This document shows positions 1-9,175 of a stretch of DNA of 64,000 nt, one piece after another (the first letter of the stretch is position 1; each line of letters starts with the position of its first letter). The stretch spans positions 61,191 through 125,190 of the forward strand of contig NZ_BOMS01000018.1 in NCBI RefSeq assembly GCF_016862315.1, read 5' to 3'. The notes beneath the pieces are model-generated. The model did not search any database. It was not told the origin of the DNA and saw nothing but the letters and a program-made list of their open reading frames with translations. The position numbers and the translations under genes are program-made. The stretch comes from Actinoplanes palleronii (GTDB lineage Bacteria > Actinomycetota > Actinomycetes > Mycobacteriales > Micromonosporaceae).

Positions 1-2
1 AG

Positions 3-176
3 GCCGGCCTGCAGCAGGGCGACGTGATCACCAAGGTGGACGGCAAGGAGATCAGCGAGTCGGACGACCTGGTGGCCGCGGTGCAGGCCGGCTCGGTCGG
101 TCAGCAGATGACCATCACCTTCACCCGCAACGGCGCCGAGAAATCGGTGACCGTCACGCTCGCCGAATCCAAGTAG
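3..176 (+). CDS. C-terminal fragment of an HtrA/DegP-type serine protease (PDZ domain)
   Basis: Only the last 57 residues are in the window; the 5' part lies to the left. The fragment reads as the end of a PDZ domain, with 'AGLQQGDVITKVDGKEI' followed by a hydrophobic strand and a charged terminus. This is the usual last domain of HtrA-type membrane-anchored trypsin-like proteases, which degrade or sense misfolded envelope proteins. The protease domain is not visible, so the family is inferred from the PDZ signature. A strong hairpin follows the stop codon. Confidence 0.75.
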   Translation, partial: AGLQQGDVITKVDGKEISESDDLVAAVQAGSVGQQMTITFTRNGAEKSVTVTLAESK

Positions 177-194
177 ACCTCAATCCTTTCGCTG

Positions 195-234
195 CGGCGG
201 GTGACGTGACCAGGGGTGGGCACGTCACCCGCCG
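195..234 (+). terminator. Terminator hairpin after the HtrA-like gene
   Basis: A 14-bp stem (GGCGGGTGACGTG paired with CACGTCACCCGCC plus a flanking C-G pair) with a 12-nt loop lies 18 bp after the stop codon. No U-tract follows, as is common for actinobacterial terminators. Confidence 0.7.
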
Positions 235-397
235 TATTCCTGTCTACTGCCGCTATTCAGGACTTTCGCGACCAACGGGCAGGTTTCTCCGCCGGGGACT
301 CGCGTTCGGCCAGGGTTCCGCCTAATCTCCTTTCGCCATCGGCAGAGCCCTCGCCGTCGGCGCGGTTTCGCTTCGGCGGAGTGAGAGGCCCAGCGAG

Positions 398-3300
398 TTG
401 ACGTACGTCGAGACCCGGACCAGTGTCTGGGAAGCCCTGGCCGGTCGGGCCCCTGGCGCGGAGTCCGGCCCCGCCGACGCCGGCCTCTGGCACGCCGTCG
501 CCGACCGGTTGAACCCGTCCCGAGCCCGTCCCGAGCTGCGCGGCGGCATCGAGGTGCGGCACCGCACCACGGTCCGCGGCGGCCGGTACGTGATGCTCCG
601 CTCGCCCGACGACGGCGGCCGCAGCTGTTACCTCCGGCTCACCCCGGAGGAGTACCAGCTGGCCCTGATGATGGACGGGGTCAGCACGGTGGCCCGGCTG
701 GTCGCCGAGTTCGCCCGGATCGCCGGCCGGCTCGCACCGGACCAGGTCCGCCGGGTGGTCGCCGACCTGGCCGGCAACCGGATGCTGGAGGACCTCCCCG
801 GCGACGCGTTCCGCCCGCTCCGCGAGATGAGCCGGGAACCGCTGCCGAAACGGGTCGGCGGATCGCTGCTCGGCGCCCTGCGCGGCCGCCGGATGCTCTC
901 GGTGCACGCCGACGGCGCGCTCACCGGCCTCTACAACAGTGTCGGCAAGCTGCTCTTCACCCGGCCGGCGGTCTGGCTCGGCACGCTGCTGGCGATGGCC
1001 GGTGCGGTGCTCTTCGTGATGACCTGGCAGCGCGGCGGGCACGCGCTGTTCCTGGCCGGCGACTCGTACCTGCTCGGCGCGCTGGCCCTGCTGCTGCTCA
1101 ACGTGATCGCGCTCGGCCTGCACGAGCTGGGGCACGCGCTCGCCGCGAAACGGGTCGGCCGGGAGGTGCCGGTCGCCGGGCTGATGCTGCACTTCGGCCT
1201 GCCCACCGTCTTCGTCGACACCACCGACGTCTGGATGGCCGGTCGGCGGGCCCGGATCGCGGTCACCGCGGCCGGCCCGGCCACCGGGCTGGCCCTGGCC
1301 GGTCTGGTCCAGCTGGTCGGCCTGGCCGCGCCGGCCACCAGCGGCATCGCCTTCAAACTGGCGTTCCTGTTCTACCTGCACTCGTTCTTCAACCTCAGCC
1401 CGCTGCTGCCGCTCGACGGCCAGTACCTGCTGATGGACTGGCTGGAGATCCCGGACCTGCGGGCCCGTGGCCTGGCCTGGCTCGGCGGCCGGCTGCGCCG
1501 CCGCGGGCCGCGCTGGTCGGTGCTGGACCGCGAGGGCCGGCTGATCGCCCTGTACGGCCTGCTCGCCCTCTTCTGGCTGGCCGCCGCGGTGGCCCTGGGC
1601 TACCGCCTGTGGACCGATCGCGTGCACGGCCTGGTGACCGGCCTCTGGTACGAGGGTGCCGCGTCCCGGGTGCTGCTCGTCCTGATGCTGCTGGGCCTGA
1701 CCGCCCCGCCGCTCTACTTCCTGCTCGGCCGGATCGGCCGGGGCTGGCGCCGGTGGCGGCAGCGCGCCGCGGAGCGCGACCAGGAGAACGACATGCCCCG
1801 CCGGATGGCCGCGCTCTACGCCTCCGACCTGGGTGGCCTGCCCGACCCGGCGTTGCAGTCGCTCGCCGCCCGGGCCCGCTGGTCGCACCCGTCGGTCGGC
1901 CGCCAGCTCGTCCTCGCCGGTGAACACCAGCCGGTGGTGTACGTGGTGGTCGAGGGCGCCCTGCACGGCCGCCGCCCCGGCGACCCGGGCGGCACCATCC
2001 GGCACCACGCCGGACCCGGCACCGTGGTCGGCCTGGCCGCCGCGCTCACCGGCCGCAGCGCCGCGCTGGACTGGCACGCCGCCGGCAGCGCCGCCCTGCT
2101 GGCCGTGCCCACCTCGACGGTCACCACCGTGGTCGGCCCGCTTCCCGGCCCGCCGCCGATGGAGCGCGCCGAGGCCGAGGCGCTGTTCGCCGACACCCCG
2201 GCGCTCGCCGGCCTGGAGGAGGACCAGCAGCTCGCGCTGATCGCCGCCGCGCACCCGGTCGACCTGGAACCGGGCGCGCCGGTGATCCTGCACGGCCCCA
2301 CCCACGCGGTGGTGGTCGAGTCCGGCGTGATCGCCATGCCGGACGGCATCGAGCTGCGCCGTGGCACGCTCGTCGGCCCGGTCGGTGACGGCACGCCCGG
2401 CATGGTCGCGCAGACCCGTACCCCGGTCCGGCTCTGGATCATCCCGGACGCGTCGGACCTGCCGCCGCTCATCGGTTTCGAGGCCCGTCCGGGCGCGCCG
2501 ATGCCGGGTGTCCGTCCGGGCGCCCCGCTCGCGGTGCGTCCGGGCGCCGTGCACCCGCCGCTGGCGGTGCCGCCCGGCCCGCCGCCGGAGAGCGACGAGG
2601 AGTTCGACGTCGACCGGCACTTCGAGAAGCGGATGTGGGTGTTCGTCAGCCTGCTGCTCGTCGTCGTGTTCGGCGGCCTGGTCCTGGACCTGGGCGCCGG
2701 ACCGGCCTGGGCCGAGATGCCGACCGAGCGGGCGCTGCTCACCGTGGACCGCGGGCAGGCCACCACGCAGGACGGCGGCGACCGGCAGACGGTGCCGGCC
2801 GGGCAGCGGCGCTACCTGAGCGCCGGCGCCCAGGTCGAGGCGCCGGGCAAGAGCCGGGCCCGGCTGACCTTCCCGGGCGGCGGCGCGGTGCTGCTCTGCC
2901 CGGGCGCCCGGATCACCCTGAACGCGGCCGCGGTGACGAGCGGCCGGCAAGCGGCCCCGTCCGGGCGGCTGACCCTGGAGAGCGGGCGGCTGCTCGCCGA
3001 CACGGCCGGCACGAGCGGGGCGTACCAGCCGCTGCGCCTGACCATCGCCCGCGCGCAGGGCGACGTGTCGAACACCGGCGCGTCCTGGTACTCGGTCGAC
3101 CCGTCGGCGGTCGCGGTCGCGAACGGCACGATCACCGCGGGCGGGGTGGAGAGCCCGGCCACCGGCGGTGACCTGACCTGTGGCGACGGGGTGAAGATCC
3201 CGCAGCCGGCCACCACCGAGGGCGACGATCCGTCCGAGGCGCCGTTCCCGTCGGACGAGCCGGTCGCGCCGTCCGCCTCGGCGGTGCCGAGCCTGAGCGT

Positions 3301-3556
3301 GAGCCCGAGCGCCAGTGTCTCGGCCAGCGCGAGTGCGAGCGCCTCGGCCAGCACGTCGCCGACCCCGAGCCGGACGCCGAACGGCGGCGCGACGACGGTG
3401 CCGGAGACGCCGACCACCCGGCCGACCAGCCGGAGCGCCTCACCGAAGCCGACCGCGACGTCGAGCTCAGCGGCGCCGTCGCCATCACCGAGTTCAGCGG
3501 CGCCGTCGCCGTCGGTGTCGACCACGCCGGTCACGGAGGAGTCGGATCCGGGCTAG
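398..3556 (+). CDS. Multidomain M50 membrane metalloprotease with cyclic-nucleotide-binding-like and FecR-like regions
   Basis: This is a 1052-residue protein from a TTG start. After a soluble N-terminal region of about 180 residues come several membrane segments. HELGH (zinc ligands near residue 242) and PLLPLDG (Asp340) are the paired signatures of M50 site-2-type proteases of the 'peptide zinc metalloprotease' group. Residues 480-720 contain two regions resembling cyclic-nucleotide-binding beta-rolls, for example 'QPVVYVVVEGALHGR'. A further membrane helix at about 745-765 leads to an external FecR-like beta domain and a long Ser/Pro/Thr tail. Family knowledge suggests intramembrane or peptide cleavage in signalling; the substrate is unknown. 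The upstream region 177-397 shows only the preceding terminator. Confidence 0.8.
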   Translation: MTYVETRTSVWEALAGRAPGAESGPADAGLWHAVADRLNPSRARPELRGGIEVRHRTTVRGGRYVMLRSPDDGGRSCYLRLTPEEYQLALMMDGVSTVARLVAEFARIAGRLAPDQVRRVVADLAGNRMLEDLPGDAFRPLREMSREPLPKRVGGSLLGALRGRRMLSVHADGALTGLYNSVGKLLFTRPAVWLGTLLAMAGAVLFVMTWQRGGHALFLAGDSYLLGALALLLLNVIALGLHELGHALAAKRVGREVPVAGLMLHFGLPTVFVDTTDVWMAGRRARIAVTAAGPATGLALAGLVQLVGLAAPATSGIAFKLAFLFYLHSFFNLSPLLPLDGQYLLMDWLEIPDLRARGLAWLGGRLRRRGPRWSVLDREGRLIALYGLLALFWLAAAVALGYRLWTDRVHGLVTGLWYEGAASRVLLVLMLLGLTAPPLYFLLGRIGRGWRRWRQRAAERDQENDMPRRMAALYASDLGGLPDPALQSLAARARWSHPSVGRQLVLAGEHQPVVYVVVEGALHGRRPGDPGGTIRHHAGPGTVVGLAAALTGRSAALDWHAAGSAALLAVPTSTVTTVVGPLPGPPPMERAEAEALFADTPALAGLEEDQQLALIAAAHPVDLEPGAPVILHGPTHAVVVESGVIAMPDGIELRRGTLVGPVGDGTPGMVAQTRTPVRLWIIPDASDLPPLIGFEARPGAPMPGVRPGAPLAVRPGAVHPPLAVPPGPPPESDEEFDVDRHFEKRMWVFVSLLLVVVFGGLVLDLGAGPAWAEMPTERALLTVDRGQATTQDGGDRQTVPAGQRRYLSAGAQVEAPGKSRARLTFPGGGAVLLCPGARITLNAAAVTSGRQAAPSGRLTLESGRLLADTAGTSGAYQPLRLTIARAQGDVSNTGASWYSVDPSAVAVANGTITAGGVESPATGGDLTCGDGVKIPQPATTEGDDPSEAPFPSDEPVAPSASAVPSLSVSPSASVSASASASASASTSPTPSRTPNGGATTVPETPTTRPTSRSASPKPTATSSSAAPSPSPSSAAPSPSVSTTPVTEESDPG

Positions 3557-3583
3557 GCCTCAGCCCCACCGGGAGGGGACGAC

Positions 3584-3799
3584 ATGTTGTGCTGGTTCTG
3601 TGCCGAGGGGGCCCGGGCCACGTGCCGGTTCTGCGGACGGGGCGTGTGCGCCGAGCACGCCCGGTTCGGGCCGTACCTGTTGGAGGTCAGCAGGTCGGTG
3701 GTCCGGGACCGGGCCGAGGCGCTGGTGGTGGAGGACGCCGTGCAGTGCGGCGCCTGCCACCCCCGGCCTCAGCCGGTGGCGATGCCCGAGCTGGACTGA
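3584..3799 (+). CDS. Small cysteine-rich zinc-binding protein
   Basis: This 71-residue protein starts at ATG after a GGAGGGG site. It carries CWFC, CRFCGRGVC, a His in 'CAEHA' and a late CGACH, a spacing like a B-box or treble-clef zinc finger. It lies 27 bp after the M50 gene and just before the patatin gene on the same strand, so it may be co-transcribed with both. The zinc-binding role is inferred from cysteine spacing, and no catalytic motif is visible. Confidence 0.75.
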   Translation: MLCWFCAEGARATCRFCGRGVCAEHARFGPYLLEVSRSVVRDRAEALVVEDAVQCGACHPRPQPVAMPELD

Positions 3800-3827
3800 C
3801 GCGCCGCGACGCCGGGCGCGTGGAACC

Positions 3828-4691
3828 ATGGAGCCCATGGTCGACGGTCCGGTGGCGTTCGTTCTCGGCGGTGGTGGCGTGCTCGGCGCGGTCGAGGTGG
3901 GCATGCTGCGTGCCCTCTTCCGCGCCGGTTTCCGGCCGGACGTGGTGGTCGGCACGTCGATCGGTGCGGTCAACGGCGCCCTGGTCGCCGCCGAGCCCGG
4001 TGAGGCCGTCACCGACCGGCTGGTCCGGCTCTGGGCGTCCCCCGAGGCGGCGGCGGTCTACGGCGACTCGATCGGCCGCCAGCTGCGCCGGTTCGCGGCG
4101 CGTACCCACCTGCACTCGCCGTTGCCGCTGCGCCGCCTGCTCGAGGGCGAGCTGGGCACGGCGGCCACCTTCGCCGATCTGAAGGTGCCGTTCCACTGCT
4201 GCGCGGCCAGCATCGAGCGGGCCGCCGAGCACTGGTTCGACAGTGGCCCGCTCGTCGACGCGGTGCTCGCCTCGTCCGCGGTGCCCGGCCTGCTGCCACC
4301 CATGGAGATCCACGGGGAGCACTACGTGGACGGCGGGATCGTGAACTCGATCCCGATCAGTGAAGCGGTCCGGCTCGGCGCGCGGCTCATCTTCGTGCTC
4401 CAGGTGGGCCGGGTGGAACGGCAGCTCAGCGTGCCCCGACGGCCGTGGGAGGTGGCGCAGGTGGCGTTCGAGATCGCCCGGCGGCACCGTTTCGCCCGGG
4501 ACATGGCGTTGCTGCCCGGCGGCGTCCGGGTGCACGTGCTGCCCAGCGGCAGCGGCGAGGGTGGCGACGACTCGCCGTGGGCCTATCGGGACATGGCCCG
4601 GGTGGGCCGCCGGATCAGCCGGGCCTACACCGCCTCGCGGCGCTACCTGGCCGCCAATGTCCACCCGCTGCCGGAGCCGGGCGTCCGCTGA
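3828..4691 (+). CDS. Patatin-like phospholipase (RssA/NTE family)
   Basis: The protein is 287 residues if the first ATG is used. A second in-frame ATG at 3837 is equally possible, and neither start has a strong ribosome site. The full catalytic set is visible: the Gly-rich oxyanion loop 'LGGGGVLGAVEVG', the nucleophile elbow GTSIG (Ser44) and the catalytic DGG (Asp168). These are Ser-Asp dyad lipid acyl hydrolases that act on membrane lipids. The stop codon overlaps the ATG of the next acyltransferase gene (TGATG), so the two are probably translationally coupled and may work together in lipid turnover or remodelling. Confidence 0.9.
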   Translation: MEPMVDGPVAFVLGGGGVLGAVEVGMLRALFRAGFRPDVVVGTSIGAVNGALVAAEPGEAVTDRLVRLWASPEAAAVYGDSIGRQLRRFAARTHLHSPLPLRRLLEGELGTAATFADLKVPFHCCAASIERAAEHWFDSGPLVDAVLASSAVPGLLPPMEIHGEHYVDGGIVNSIPISEAVRLGARLIFVLQVGRVERQLSVPRRPWEVAQVAFEIARRHRFARDMALLPGGVRVHVLPSGSGEGGDDSPWAYRDMARVGRRISRAYTASRRYLAANVHPLPEPGVR

Positions 4692-5734
4692 TGAGCCTGC
4701 CGCCGACGTGGGTCCGCCGTCTGGTGATCGGCCCGGCCGTCGTGCTGCTCGCCGCGATGCTGCTGACCACGCTGCCGATCTGGCTGCTGTTCGCGCTGGC
4801 CGTGTCGCCGCTGGTGCCCGGCCGGCTGCGGGTGCCACGGCTGGTCTTCCTGCTGATCGTCTACATGGTCTGGGACGCCGCGGCGCTGATCGTGATGGCG
4901 GCGCTCTGGCTGGCCTCGGGCTTCGGCCGGTGGATCCGCACCCCGTTCTTCCAGCGCGCGCACTACGTGGTGACCGGCTGGTTCCTGCGTACCCTGTTCT
5001 GGTTCGCCAGGTGGTCGTTGCACCTGGCGATCGACGTGGTCGGCACCGACCCGGACACCGCGCAGCCGGGCCGGCCGGAGATCGTGGTGAGCCGGCACGC
5101 CGGGCCGGGTGACTCGTTCACCTTGATCCACGCGCTGGTCAACTGGTTCGCCCGGGAGCCGCGGATCGTGCTGAAGGCCGCGCTGCAGTGGGATCCGGCG
5201 GTCGACGTGCTGCTCAACCGGTTGCCCAACCGGTTCATCACGCCGGGCCGGACCGGCACCGCGACGCTGGAGGAGCAGATCGGTCAGCTGGCCACCGGGC
5301 TGGACGACAACGACGCCTTCGTGATCTTCCCGGAGGGCGGCAACTTCACGCCGCGCCGCAAGGTCAAGGCGATTGCCCGGTTGCGGGCCAGCGGGCTGGA
5401 CGAGATGGCGGAGAAGGCCGAGAACCTGCGGCATCTGCTGCCGCCGAAGCCGGGCGGTCTGCTCGCGGCGATCGAGGCGGCCCCGGACGCCGGGGTGATC
5501 TTCGTGGCGCACACCGGCCTGGACCGGATGATCACGATCGGCGACGTGTGGCGTGAGCTGCCGATGGACAAGCGCCTGGTGATGCGGTTCTGGAGCGTGC
5601 CGCCGGAGGAGGTGCCGGACACCGAGCAGGAGCGGATCGACTGGCTCTATGCCTGGTGGGCCCGGATCGACGCGTGGGTCGAGGAGAACCAGCCGGCGCC
5701 GCGGCCACTGTGGATCGACCGCGGCGCCGCCTGA
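4691..5734 (+). CDS. PlsC-type acyltransferase, membrane-bound
   Basis: This is a 347-residue protein whose ATG overlaps the stop of the patatin gene by one base. Two or three hydrophobic segments fill the first 120 residues. The acyltransferase signatures then follow: H136-A-G-P-G-D141, which is the HX4D catalytic motif, and FPEGG at 213-217, the lysophospholipid-binding motif. Members of this superfamily transfer fatty acyl groups to lysophosphatidate or related glycerolipids. The exact acceptor cannot be read from sequence. The partner patatin gene suggests a deacylation/reacylation pair. Confidence 0.85.
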   Translation: MSLPPTWVRRLVIGPAVVLLAAMLLTTLPIWLLFALAVSPLVPGRLRVPRLVFLLIVYMVWDAAALIVMAALWLASGFGRWIRTPFFQRAHYVVTGWFLRTLFWFARWSLHLAIDVVGTDPDTAQPGRPEIVVSRHAGPGDSFTLIHALVNWFAREPRIVLKAALQWDPAVDVLLNRLPNRFITPGRTGTATLEEQIGQLATGLDDNDAFVIFPEGGNFTPRRKVKAIARLRASGLDEMAEKAENLRHLLPPKPGGLLAAIEAAPDAGVIFVAHTGLDRMITIGDVWRELPMDKRLVMRFWSVPPEEVPDTEQERIDWLYAWWARIDAWVEENQPAPRPLWIDRGAA

Positions 5735-5741
5735 GAACGTC

Positions 5742-6551
5742 TTACTTGCCGCCCAGCGCCTGGTAGACGCCGGCCGGGGCCTCGGTGATCTGACCGGCCG
5801 GGGGCCGCTGGGCGGTCACCGTCTGGCCGTAGTCGCTGTACTTGATCACCAGGGGCTGCGCCGGGGTGTTGTTCACCGCGGGCAGGTTCAGGGTGAGCGT
5901 GTCGAGCCGGCTGTCCTTGGTCAGGGTGGCCTCGAACGGCACCTTCTGGGCGTCCGCGCCGTAGCCGTCGACGGTGACCTTGTCGACCCCGGCCACACCG
6001 GCGGCCTTGGTCAGGTCCAGGGTGCCGGCGTACGAGCCCTCACCGGACATCCGCGCGTCGGTGGTGGCGCTGAGCAGGTTCGCGGTGTTCGCCGGGTCGA
6101 TCTGGCCGGGCTTGAGACCGATGTTCGCGCCGTCCGGCAGCCGGGCCATGTCCAGGTGGGTCCAGGTGTCGCCCTGGGTGATGCCGGGGATCTGGGCGTA
6201 CAGGTCCTGGCCGAACAGCAGCGTCTTGACGGTGAGCGCGGTGTTCGCGCCCTTGGCGCTCATCTCCGCGGTGCCGTTGCCCTTCGGGGCGTCGATGTCC
6301 GCGGTGAGCTGGAAGCCCGCGCCGCTCGTCATGGTCATCTTGAAACTGGTGTCGCCGAGGGCCGCGGCCGCGTCGGAGAGCGCCTTGACCGCTGCCGGGT
6401 CGGCGCTGCTCGTCGGCGCGATCGATGCCGCCGATGCCGCCGGGGTGCCCGACGCCGAGGTCACGGGCGTGGTCCCGTTGGTGCAGCCGACCATCGCGAA
6501 CGCGGCCGCAGCCGCCGCGACGCTCAGACCGGCGAGCCGTGGTGTCCGCAT
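5742..6551 (-). CDS. LppX/LprG-like lipoprotein
   Basis: This 269-residue protein starts at the ATG whose product begins MRTPRLAGLSV. A lipoprotein signal peptide ends in the lipobox-like MVGC, and an Ala/Ser/Thr-rich linker follows. The mature part alternates beta strands and ends with 'VVNNTPAQPLVIKYSDYGQTV', typical of the LppX/LprA/LprF/LprG fold, which carries lipids across the mycobacterial periplasm. It is convergent with the acyltransferase, only 7 bp apart with no terminator between them. The lipid-carrier role is family-based inference. Confidence 0.75.
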   Translation of the reverse strand: MRTPRLAGLSVAAAAAAFAMVGCTNGTTPVTSASGTPAASAASIAPTSSADPAAVKALSDAAAALGDTSFKMTMTSGAGFQLTADIDAPKGNGTAEMSAKGANTALTVKTLLFGQDLYAQIPGITQGDTWTHLDMARLPDGANIGLKPGQIDPANTANLLSATTDARMSGEGSYAGTLDLTKAAGVAGVDKVTVDGYGADAQKVPFEATLTKDSRLDTLTLNLPAVNNTPAQPLVIKYSDYGQTVTAQRPPAGQITEAPAGVYQALGGK

Positions 6552-6739
6552 GAGTGTCCTTCCTGCCGTGTCGGCTTTCAGAAACGCCGATCGATGGTGA
6601 ACTTCCCGATCGAGGGAACCGGCAAACGGACACCTGCGGGCAAAGTACGGCGTGGTTCCCGCCCGGTTGGCCGCGAGGATCACGCGCCGGGCAGAATGAG
6701 CCGCAGGTAATCCGTACGTGCAGGACAGGGGGAGAGCTC

Positions 6740-7888
6740 GTGAGATTCGAGGTCAGCAAGGTCCTCGACGCCATCGAGGTCCGGCTCACCACCGATCCGG
6801 CACTCGCCCGGGCCGTGGTCGATCTGTCGGAAGTCGTCCGCTACGCCGATCTCGACGGCGGCCGCCCGGCGAGTCTGGTGCGCCTCGGCCTGCTGGTCGA
6901 CGCGTTCGGACGCTACGCCGCCGAGGAGAACGTCCCGGTCTACGTGATCGCTCCGCGCGGTCTGCTCTCGGACACCGACCTCACCTCCAACGAGCGCATG
7001 GTGGTGCGCCGCTGGGCCGACGACGGCAAGGTCGAGGTGGTGCCGCAGATCGAGGACCGGGTGCTGGAGGTGGCCGAGATGCTCGGCCTGCCGGTGCTCA
7101 CCCGGGACCGGGAGGACCGGTTCCGCGGCACCCGTCCGTGGGTGGCCGAGCCCGGCCGGCTGCTGGCCCTGGTGTCCCAGCAGGGCGGCCCGGCGCTGGT
7201 GGCCCGGGTGGGCCGGGGTGAGGCGGTGCCGCCGACGCCACGGTCGCCGCTGGGTGAGCGGCTGCTCTCCCGGATCTGGCGCTGCCCCGACACGAACTGC
7301 ACCACGTTCGGCACCGGCGGGGAGTCGGACAGCCCGTTCGCCGACATGCGTACCTTCACCAACCCGGTGGCGCAGCCGCCGCCGGCGTTGCGGGCCGGCG
7401 TGCCGACCTGTCCGCGGCACGGCGACCGGCTCAAGGACGCCGGTCCGCGTCCGGCCACCGAAGTTTTTTCGGTACGCATCGACGGCATCATCCGGCAGCG
7501 CTTCACCGTGTCGGAGGATCAGCCGGTGGTGGTCGGCCGCGCGCCGGAGGGCAACGGCGGGGTGATGCTCGGCCAGTGGCTCACCCAGGAAGCCCGGAAG
7601 TGGATCAGTCGCGGGCACGTCCGGTTCGCGCTGCGGGCCGGGGAGATCACCGCGAAGGACATCAGCACCAACGGCACCGGGGTCCGCCCGGGCGGCTCAC
7701 CCGACGACGATCAGCGGATCACGCTGCACCGCGACGAGAGCCGGGTGCTGGACGCCGAGGACATCGTCGAGCTGTACGCGAACGTGCACGTCGGCCGGTC
7801 GAAGCTCTGGTCGACCGGCGGCGTGGTCCAGCCGCAGTCGGTGATGGCCGAGGCACCGACCATGGCGATCCGCCCGGTCGGCCGCTGA
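6740..7888 (+). CDS. FHA-domain protein with an N-terminal PIN-like region
   Basis: This 382-residue protein uses a GTG start preceded by GGGGGAGAG. Residues 1-150 form an alpha/beta region ending in 'LPVLTRDREDRFRGTRPW', which resembles a PIN-like nuclease fold; this is weak inference. The middle holds a CPDTNC...CPRH zinc-ribbon pattern. Residues 245-365 are an FHA domain with 'VVVGRAPEGNGGVM', 'ISRGHVRF' and 'DISTNGTGVRPG', the phosphothreonine-binding loops. FHA proteins read Ser/Thr kinase output. No kinase is visible in this window. Confidence 0.8.
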   Translation: MRFEVSKVLDAIEVRLTTDPALARAVVDLSEVVRYADLDGGRPASLVRLGLLVDAFGRYAAEENVPVYVIAPRGLLSDTDLTSNERMVVRRWADDGKVEVVPQIEDRVLEVAEMLGLPVLTRDREDRFRGTRPWVAEPGRLLALVSQQGGPALVARVGRGEAVPPTPRSPLGERLLSRIWRCPDTNCTTFGTGGESDSPFADMRTFTNPVAQPPPALRAGVPTCPRHGDRLKDAGPRPATEVFSVRIDGIIRQRFTVSEDQPVVVGRAPEGNGGVMLGQWLTQEARKWISRGHVRFALRAGEITAKDISTNGTGVRPGGSPDDDQRITLHRDESRVLDAEDIVELYANVHVGRSKLWSTGGVVQPQSVMAEAPTMAIRPVGR

Positions 7889-7908
7889 CCACCCGAGTCG
7901 TGTTGCTT

Positions 7909-7957
7909 CGAGCGTGTGAAGTTTCGGTGCGCTCCGCACCGAAACTTCACACGCTCG
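7909..7957. terminator. Perfect 23-bp bidirectional terminator hairpin
   Basis: The arms 7909-7931 and 7935-7957 are perfect reverse complements separated by a 3-nt loop. The hairpin sits between two convergent genes, 20 bp after the FHA stop and 3 bp before the rocD stop, so it can end transcripts from both sides. Confidence 0.85.
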
Positions 7958-7960
7958 GGG

Positions 7961-9175
7961 TCAGCTTGCGAGCACCGCGGCGAGCTGGGCGACGGCGTGG
8001 TCGAGGTCGGCCTCGGTGACCACCAGCGGCGGCGCCAGCCGGATCGTCGACCCGTGGGTGTCCTTGGCCAGCACACCCCGCTCGGCGAGCCGCTCACAGG
8101 CCTGCCGCCCGGTCATCAGCGCCGGGTCGATGTCCACCCCGGCCCACAGCCCGCGGCAGCGGACCGCGACGAGCCCCTTGCCGATCAGCCCCTCCAGCCC
8201 GGCCTGCAGGTGGGCGCCGAGGCGCGCCGACCGGTCCTGGAACTCGCCGGTGCCCAGCAGGTCGAGCACCGCGCTGCCGACCGCACAGGCCAGCGCGTTG
8301 CCACCGAAGGTGGAGCCGTGCTCGCCCGGCTTGAGCACGCCGAGCACGTCCCGGTTCGCGGCGACCGCGGAGACCGGCACGATGCCGCCGCCGAGGGCCT
8401 TGCCGAGCACGTACATGTCCGGCACGACACCCTCGTGCTCGATCGCGAAGGTCTTGCCGGTGCGGCCCAGGCCGGACTGGATCTCGTCGGCGATCAGCAG
8501 CACGTTCTGCTCGGTGCACACCTCGCGGACCCGGGTGAAGTATCCGGCCGCCGGGATCAGCACGCCGCCCTCACCCTGGATCGGCTCGACCAGCACGGCC
8601 ACCGTGTTCGGCGTGATCGCCGCGGCCAGGGCCTCGGCGTCGCCGTAGGGCACCACCACGAACCCGGGGGTGTACGGCCCGAAGTCGGCCCGCGCCTCCG
8701 GATCGGTGGAGAAGCTCACGATCGTGGTGGTCCGGCCGTGGAAGTTGCCGTCCGCCACGATGATCTCGGCCTGCCCGTCCGGCACGCCCTTGACCTGGTA
8801 ACCCCACTTGCGGGCCACCTTGATCGCGGTCTCCACGGCCTCGGCGCCGGTGTTCATCGGCAGCACCAGGTCCTTGCCGCAGAGCTCGGCGAGGCTGCGG
8901 CAGAACGTGGCGAACTGGTCGTGCACGAACGCCCGGCTGGTCAGCGTGAGCCGGTCGAGCTGGGCGTGCGCGGCGGCGACCAGGTCGGGGTGCCGGTGCC
9001 CGAAGTTCAGCGCCGAGTACCCGGCGAGCATGTCCAGGTAGCGGCGGCCGTCGACGTCGGTCACCCAGGCGCCCTCGGCTTCGGCGACGACGACGGGCAG
9101 CGGGTGGTAGTTGTGCGCGGTCCAGCGCTCGGCCGCGGCCAGCGCGTCCGGCGTACGGAATTCCACAGTCGTCAC
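7961..9175 (-). CDS. rocD: Ornithine--oxo-acid aminotransferase
   Basis: This is a 404-residue class III PLP aminotransferase. It converts ornithine and a 2-oxo acid to glutamate-5-semialdehyde and an amino acid, in cytosolic arginine/ornithine catabolism. Visible signatures are 'MNTGAEAVETAIKVARKWGY', 'LLIADEIQSGLGRTG' (PLP-binding Asp) and 'YVLGKALGGG' (the PLP Lys). 'TFGGNALACAV' follows. The GTG start overlaps the stop of the upstream amidinohydrolase gene in a GTGA arrangement, which implies coupled translation. The length and motifs are full for the family. Confidence 0.93.
   Translation of the reverse strand: MTTVEFRTPDALAAAERWTAHNYHPLPVVVAEAEGAWVTDVDGRRYLDMLAGYSALNFGHRHPDLVAAAHAQLDRLTLTSRAFVHDQFATFCRSLAELCGKDLVLPMNTGAEAVETAIKVARKWGYQVKGVPDGQAEIIVADGNFHGRTTTIVSFSTDPEARADFGPYTPGFVVVPYGDAEALAAAITPNTVAVLVEPIQGEGGVLIPAAGYFTRVREVCTEQNVLLIADEIQSGLGRTGKTFAIEHEGVVPDMYVLGKALGGGIVPVSAVAANRDVLGVLKPGEHGSTFGGNALACAVGSAVLDLLGTGEFQDRSARLGAHLQAGLEGLIGKGLVAVRCRGLWAGVDIDPALMTGRQACERLAERGVLAKDTHGSTIRLAPPLVVTEADLDHAVAQLAAVLAS

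Noticed and set aside
257..2950. Very long open frame on the minus strand opposite the M50 gene
   Set aside because: It is an Arg/Gly/Gln-rich, low-complexity shadow produced by high GC content in the antisense frame. The plus-strand protein has clear motifs and a terminator upstream.
7909..7957. 23-bp perfect hairpin considered as a site-specific recombination or transposon end
   Set aside because: It lies exactly between two convergent stop codons and has no second copy in the window. A bidirectional terminator is sufficient.
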